From Bacillota bacterium (GTDB lineage Bacteria > Bacillota > Bacilli > Bacillales > Bacillaceae_J), in contig JAEWMK010000351.1 in NCBI GenBank assembly GCA_023457235.1, positions 1 to 7,872 on the forward strand: a stretch of DNA of 7,872 bases, in the 5' to 3' direction. Positions within the stretch are counted from its first letter, which is position 1; every line of letters begins with the position of its first letter. The notes beneath the pieces were generated by a model that saw only the letters and a program-made list of their open reading frames with translations, made no database searches and had not been told where the DNA came from. A program made the translations under genes and the position numbers. Shown here in pieces: positions 5,053 through 7,872 of this stretch.

Positions 5053-6537
5053 ATGACTAAAGCCGTAATCACCAAGCCTCTAGTGGACTTAAATATACCT
5101 AAAAGAAGTTGCAAAGATATTTGCGCTGAATTCAAATTGGTTATTAATTCTTTAGGTTGTTTGAATGATTGTTATTTTTCAATCGTTGATGCAACAGGTA
5201 AAATCGTGTTCGTCTCAAAAGAATTTGAAAAATTAGACGGCTATAAAACAAACGAAATATTAGGAAGAAATGTATTGGATGTATACAATCTAGGGGAACA
5301 AAATAGTGTGCATATGATCGCAATAAATGAAAGACGGATCATGAAAAATACTTTATTAAGTTATCCTTCAGCAGATGGTAAAATTGTTGAACTCGTAATG
5401 GATATATATCCAGTTTTTTCGGACGAGGAGATAATTGGTTCAGTTGCCATAAGTCGAGATACAAGCAAAATTAAAGAGCTTACAGATAAATTATCCCAAC
5501 TCCAAAAAGCTCTCTACAATCAAATGCAGAAAACGAACAATAACGGAACCCAGTTTATTTTTGATGATATTATTGGTTCTGGGGAAAAATTGCAAGGAGT
5601 AATTAATAGTGCAAAAAAAATGGCCAGTTCGGAATCACGTATTATGATACTAGGAGAAACGGGAACAGGAAAGGAGCTCTTTGCCCAAAGTATTCATAAC
5701 TACAGTTCAAGAGCCGCGGAGCCTTTTGTTGCTATCAACTGTTCGGCCATACCGGACAACCTATTGGAAAGTATTCTATTTGGAACAACGAAAGGAGCCT
5801 ATACTGGAGCGATGGATAAAGCAGGATTGTTCGAAGAAGCAAAAAATGGGACTCTTTTTCTTGATGAACTTAATTCTATGAGTATCGTACTTCAGGCCAA
5901 ATTATTGAGAGCATTGGAAACAAATCGGATTCGCAGGGTCGGTGGCAACAAGGAAATACCTGTAAACCCTCGAATTATTAGTGCTATGAATATAGATCCA
6001 ATCGAAGCCATTGAAACTGAAAAACTAAGAAGTGATTTTTATTACAGACTTGCTGTGGTCACTTTAGATATTCCACCTTTACGAGACAGAAAGGAGGATA
6101 TTACCACATTATCTTGGTGTTATATAAAAAAATATAATAAAATCTTAGGGAGAAAAATTAACAGGATATCCGAAGAAGTAGTTCAAATAATGGAAAGCTA
6201 TAACTGGCCGGGAAATGTTCGTGAATTAAGCCATTGTATCGAACATGCAATGAACATGGTTGATTCTAATGATACTTCCTTACAAGCTCAGCATTTACCG
6301 CCTTTTCTTCAGGATAAGACACTCAAGAAAAATATACCGCCGATCATTGTCTCGAAATTTAATGATTATAAACAAATGATGCAACAGGTTGAAAAGGATA
6401 TTTTGACAGAAGCATTGAAAAGAAATAACGGCAATATTAACAAAACCGCTAAAGAATTTAATCTGTCAAGACAATGTTTATATTATAAGTTAAAGCGTTT
6501 AGACATTGATATTCAGCATGAGATTCATATCGAATAA
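5053..6537 (+). CDS. Sigma-54-dependent transcriptional activator, PAS-AAA+-Fis (RocR-like)
   Basis: This 494-residue bacterial enhancer-binding protein uses ATP to remodel RNA polymerase bearing SigL (sigma-54) at -24/-12 promoters. A PAS domain (about 32-142) presumably binds the effector. The AAA+ domain (about 172-400) has Walker A GETGTGKE (201-208), the sigma-54-contacting loop GAYTGA (248-253, the accepted tyrosine form of GAFTGA), Walker B GTLFLDE (266-272), arginine-finger region RSDFYYRL (326-333) and sensor II WPGNVREL (385-392). The C-terminal Fis-type helix-turn-helix spans about 459-482. The order and AAA+ sequence resemble B. subtilis RocR (arginine/ornithine catabolism), but no roc gene is adjacent and the PAS domain differs, so the inducer is unknown. 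An unusual N-terminal extension has CX3C pairs at C20/C24 and C36/C40. The start has a strong GGAGGAG 8 bases upstream. The gene stands alone and converges on a transporter gene. Confidence 0.93.
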   Translation: MTKAVITKPLVDLNIPKRSCKDICAEFKLVINSLGCLNDCYFSIVDATGKIVFVSKEFEKLDGYKTNEILGRNVLDVYNLGEQNSVHMIAINERRIMKNTLLSYPSADGKIVELVMDIYPVFSDEEIIGSVAISRDTSKIKELTDKLSQLQKALYNQMQKTNNNGTQFIFDDIIGSGEKLQGVINSAKKMASSESRIMILGETGTGKELFAQSIHNYSSRAAEPFVAINCSAIPDNLLESILFGTTKGAYTGAMDKAGLFEEAKNGTLFLDELNSMSIVLQAKLLRALETNRIRRVGGNKEIPVNPRIISAMNIDPIEAIETEKLRSDFYYRLAVVTLDIPPLRDRKEDITTLSWCYIKKYNKILGRKINRISEEVVQIMESYNWPGNVRELSHCIEHAMNMVDSNDTSLQAQHLPPFLQDKTLKKNIPPIIVSKFNDYKQMMQQVEKDILTEALKRNNGNINKTAKEFNLSRQCLYYKLKRLDIDIQHEIHIE

Positions 6538-6543
6538 CTCCCC

Positions 6544-6582
6544 AATCGTATTAGCAACAAAGCCTGCTAGTACGATTTTTTT
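6544..6582 (+). terminator. Intrinsic terminator of the sigma-54 activator gene
   Basis: A 13-bp stem (arms 6544-6556 and 6565-6577, with one T-G wobble) and an 8-base loop are followed by a T run, starting 6 bases after the stop codon. The T run is on the plus strand only, so it serves the activator gene. It touches the stop codon of the convergent transporter gene, which has no separate terminator I can see. Confidence 0.9.
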
Positions 6583-7510
6583 ATTTTGCATTACTTTTAT
6601 AGCTACTTTTATTTCTTTCACGGGAGTAGTAATCTTCAGCTAAATTTAAATATCCAATCAGAATAACTGCTGAAATAATCATGATGGAACCCAGTGAGGT
6701 ATGCAAACTTAATGGTTCATTTAAAATGATAATACCTGCCACCAAACTAACCACCGGTTCAAATGTACTAAGTATAGAAGCATTGACAGATCCAATGCTT
6801 TGTACACCTTTTATAAAGAAAATCATCGCCATGGATGAACAAAAAAAGCTTAACAAAGTTGTATAAAAAAAACCTTTCAGTGTAATCGGAAGCATCGTCG
6901 ACCAATTCCCTCTAATCAAAATGAGTATCAGAAATACGATCGATGAAATGAGGCACGAATAGAATGCTAACACAAGGCTGTCCATCTTTTTTAGCTGATG
7001 ATGATTGATTAACAATACATAAATGACAAAAAATACTGCTGAACTAATCGCAAGGGCAACTCCTCGTAGTGAAAAATTACTACCCCATGGGCTAGCTACA
7101 AGAATGATACCTGTCAAAGATGTTACTAAAGCCATCCATTTATGAAAGTTTAATTTTTCATGATAAATATAATAAGCTAGCAGCATAATAATTACTGGAA
7201 ACAAGTAATGCAGTGATGTAGCAATGCCGGAGCTTACATATTTATAAGATAATGATAGAGTAAGATTAGTGGCTATATAGCCGATGAAAATTGATAATAA
7301 CAACGGTCCTACCTGTTGTTTCTTTACATGCCAATCAATTCTGCGATAGTGTATTACTATTTTTATCATAGCCGCAGCTAGACCAAAACGAAGAAAGCTA
7401 ATTTCCGAAATAGAGAGGCCGGTTGCATAGGCCAGTTTGGTCCATATTGGCATAAATCCGAAAAAAGTTGCGGCAGTAATAATTAGAATAATTCCTCGAA
7501 GCTGTTTCAT
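6581..7510 (-). CDS. EamA/DMT-superfamily transporter (RhaT/YdcZ-type exporter)
   Basis: This 309-residue inner-membrane protein has about ten hydrophobic helices arranged as two EamA repeats (roughly 5-138 and 148-287). That is the normal size and layout for drug/metabolite transporters of the 10-TMS class, many of which export amino acids or other metabolites. The second repeat ends with the family-typical STFEPVVSLVAGIIILNEPLS segment (248-268), and the first repeat has a matching F-P-V-x8-Y-x-x-x-H-E-K stretch (104-119). The C-terminal tail is short and charged. I chose the inner ATG at 7510 because GAGAGG (7518-7523) lies 7 bases upstream. The ATG at 7525 has no ribosome binding site and would add five residues unlike the family start. 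The substrate cannot be deduced. The gene converges with the sigma-54 activator and lies downstream of the MFS gene in the same direction. Confidence 0.9.
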   Translation of the reverse strand: MKQLRGIILIITAATFFGFMPIWTKLAYATGLSISEISFLRFGLAAAMIKIVIHYRRIDWHVKKQQVGPLLLSIFIGYIATNLTLSLSYKYVSSGIATSLHYLFPVIIMLLAYYIYHEKLNFHKWMALVTSLTGIILVASPWGSNFSLRGVALAISSAVFFVIYVLLINHHQLKKMDSLVLAFYSCLISSIVFLILILIRGNWSTMLPITLKGFFYTTLLSFFCSSMAMIFFIKGVQSIGSVNASILSTFEPVVSLVAGIIILNEPLSLHTSLGSIMIISAVILIGYLNLAEDYYSRERNKSSYKSNAK

Positions 7511-7517
7511 AAATGGA

Positions 7518-7523
7518 CCTCTC
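7518..7523 (-). promoter_or_regulatory. Ribosome binding site deciding the EamA transporter start
   Basis: GAGAGG on the minus strand lies 7 bases before the ATG at 7510. It lies inside the five-codon extension that the upstream ATG (7525) would translate, so the inner ATG is favoured. Confidence 0.55.
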
Positions 7524-7554
7524 ATTGATATTGCATATTTTTTTGGTATTAGAG

Positions 7555-7589
7555 AAGCCGGTAGCTAGGATTAAACCCATTACCGGCTT
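7555..7589 (-). terminator. Hairpin, probable terminator of the MFS gene
   Basis: AAGCCGGTA (7555-7563) is the exact reverse complement of TACCGGCTT (7581-7589), giving a GC-rich 9-bp stem. The enclosed bases can also pair as TGGG/CCTA. It lies 31 bases after the stop codon of the MFS gene and 45 bases before the EamA start. The run after the hairpin on the minus strand (CTCTAATACC) is not T-rich, so termination may be partial and the EamA gene could receive readthrough. Confidence 0.55.
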
Positions 7590-7619
7590 TCATTTCTTTT
7601 CTGTTGAATTAACAATGGT

Positions 7620-7872
7620 TTAAGCATACTTATTTTCTTTATGTTTAATATTCACCGAACTTGATTCAGCCAACGTTAATCCTTTTGTCTCAGGAGCCAT
7701 TGCTATTGAAATAATCAACCCAAGTACTGAAATAGCTACCCCAATCATCATTGTTGGCCCAATGCCATGAGAAGACATGAAAATTGGCAATGCATAAGTA
7801 GATAATACCGTTCCTATACGGCTAAAAGCCATTGCTGCACCCACCGCCGAAGCCCTAATCTCTGTTGGAAAA
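7620..7872 (-). CDS. MFS transporter, C-terminal part (sugar/aromatic-acid:H+ symporter type)
   Basis: The gene runs off the right edge of the window, so only the last 83 residues are present. They begin with FPTEIRASAVG, the conserved P-T-E-x-R-x-x-x-x-G motif after TM10 of MFS transporters of the sugar porter and aromatic acid:H+ symporter groups. Two transmembrane segments follow, and the closing APETKGLTLAE matches the PETKG motif ending the last helix of these groups. The GTG at 7844, in the middle of this motif, is a valine codon rather than a start, because the frame stays open to the edge and the motif before it is intact. The full protein would be expected to have about 400-450 residues and 12 helices. 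The substrate cannot be called from this fragment. Confidence 0.88.
   Translation of the reverse strand, partial: FPTEIRASAVGAAMAFSRIGTVLSTYALPIFMSSHGIGPTMMIGVAISVLGLIISIAMAPETKGLTLAESSSVNIKHKENKYA

Overview
The window looks like chromosomal DNA of a low-GC, Gram-positive, aerobic spore-former of the Bacillaceae (Bacillus, Neobacillus or Cytobacillus type). The evidence is the AT-rich base composition, strong AAGGGG/GGAGG-type ribosome binding sites, CcpA-type cre sequences, a GlnK/GlnL-type two-component pair, a RocR-like sigma-54 activator and a glutamate symporter closely resembling the Geobacillus/Bacillus GltT proteins. Genus and species cannot be fixed from this sequence alone.

Layout. 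Positions 1-130 hold no supportable gene. From 131 to about 4500 all genes lie on the minus strand. Read in the direction of transcription they are: a small phage-type ABA-sandwich protein (4495-4172) with its own terminator; a small three-helix GlsB/YeaQ-type membrane protein (4072-3818); then glnK (3761-2487), glnL (2476-1589) and gltT (1454-174), closed by a strong intrinsic terminator at 131-163. The glnK-glnL-gltT block is the most coherent unit. It joins a membrane histidine kinase, a YcbB-family response regulator and a Na+/H+-coupled glutamate/aspartate symporter. The 134-base glnL-gltT gap carries tandem 10-bp repeats over a possible -35 region, a -10-like hexamer, and two cre-like sites exactly 21 bp apart. 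This suggests that GlnL activates gltT while CcpA represses it. That model is inference.

Positions 4496-5052 (about 557 bases) hold no protein gene but are dense in structure. They contain an AT-rich 14-bp palindrome with a partial second copy, a REP-like element with a 24-bp tandem duplication and terminal inverted repeats, and a multi-hairpin segment (4793-4986). I read that segment as the right end and omega-RNA-like scaffold of an IS200/IS605-type (tnpB) element whose protein genes are absent.

A complete sigma-54-dependent activator (5053-6537, plus strand) follows, with PAS, AAA+ and Fis-HTH domains and an unusual pair of CX3C motifs ahead of the PAS domain. Its terminator (6544-6582) abuts a convergent EamA/DMT-family exporter gene (7510-6581, minus). 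The window ends with the C-terminal part of a major facilitator transporter (minus), whose 5' part lies beyond position 7872. I found no obvious target promoter for the sigma-54 activator in the window, so its regulon is unknown.
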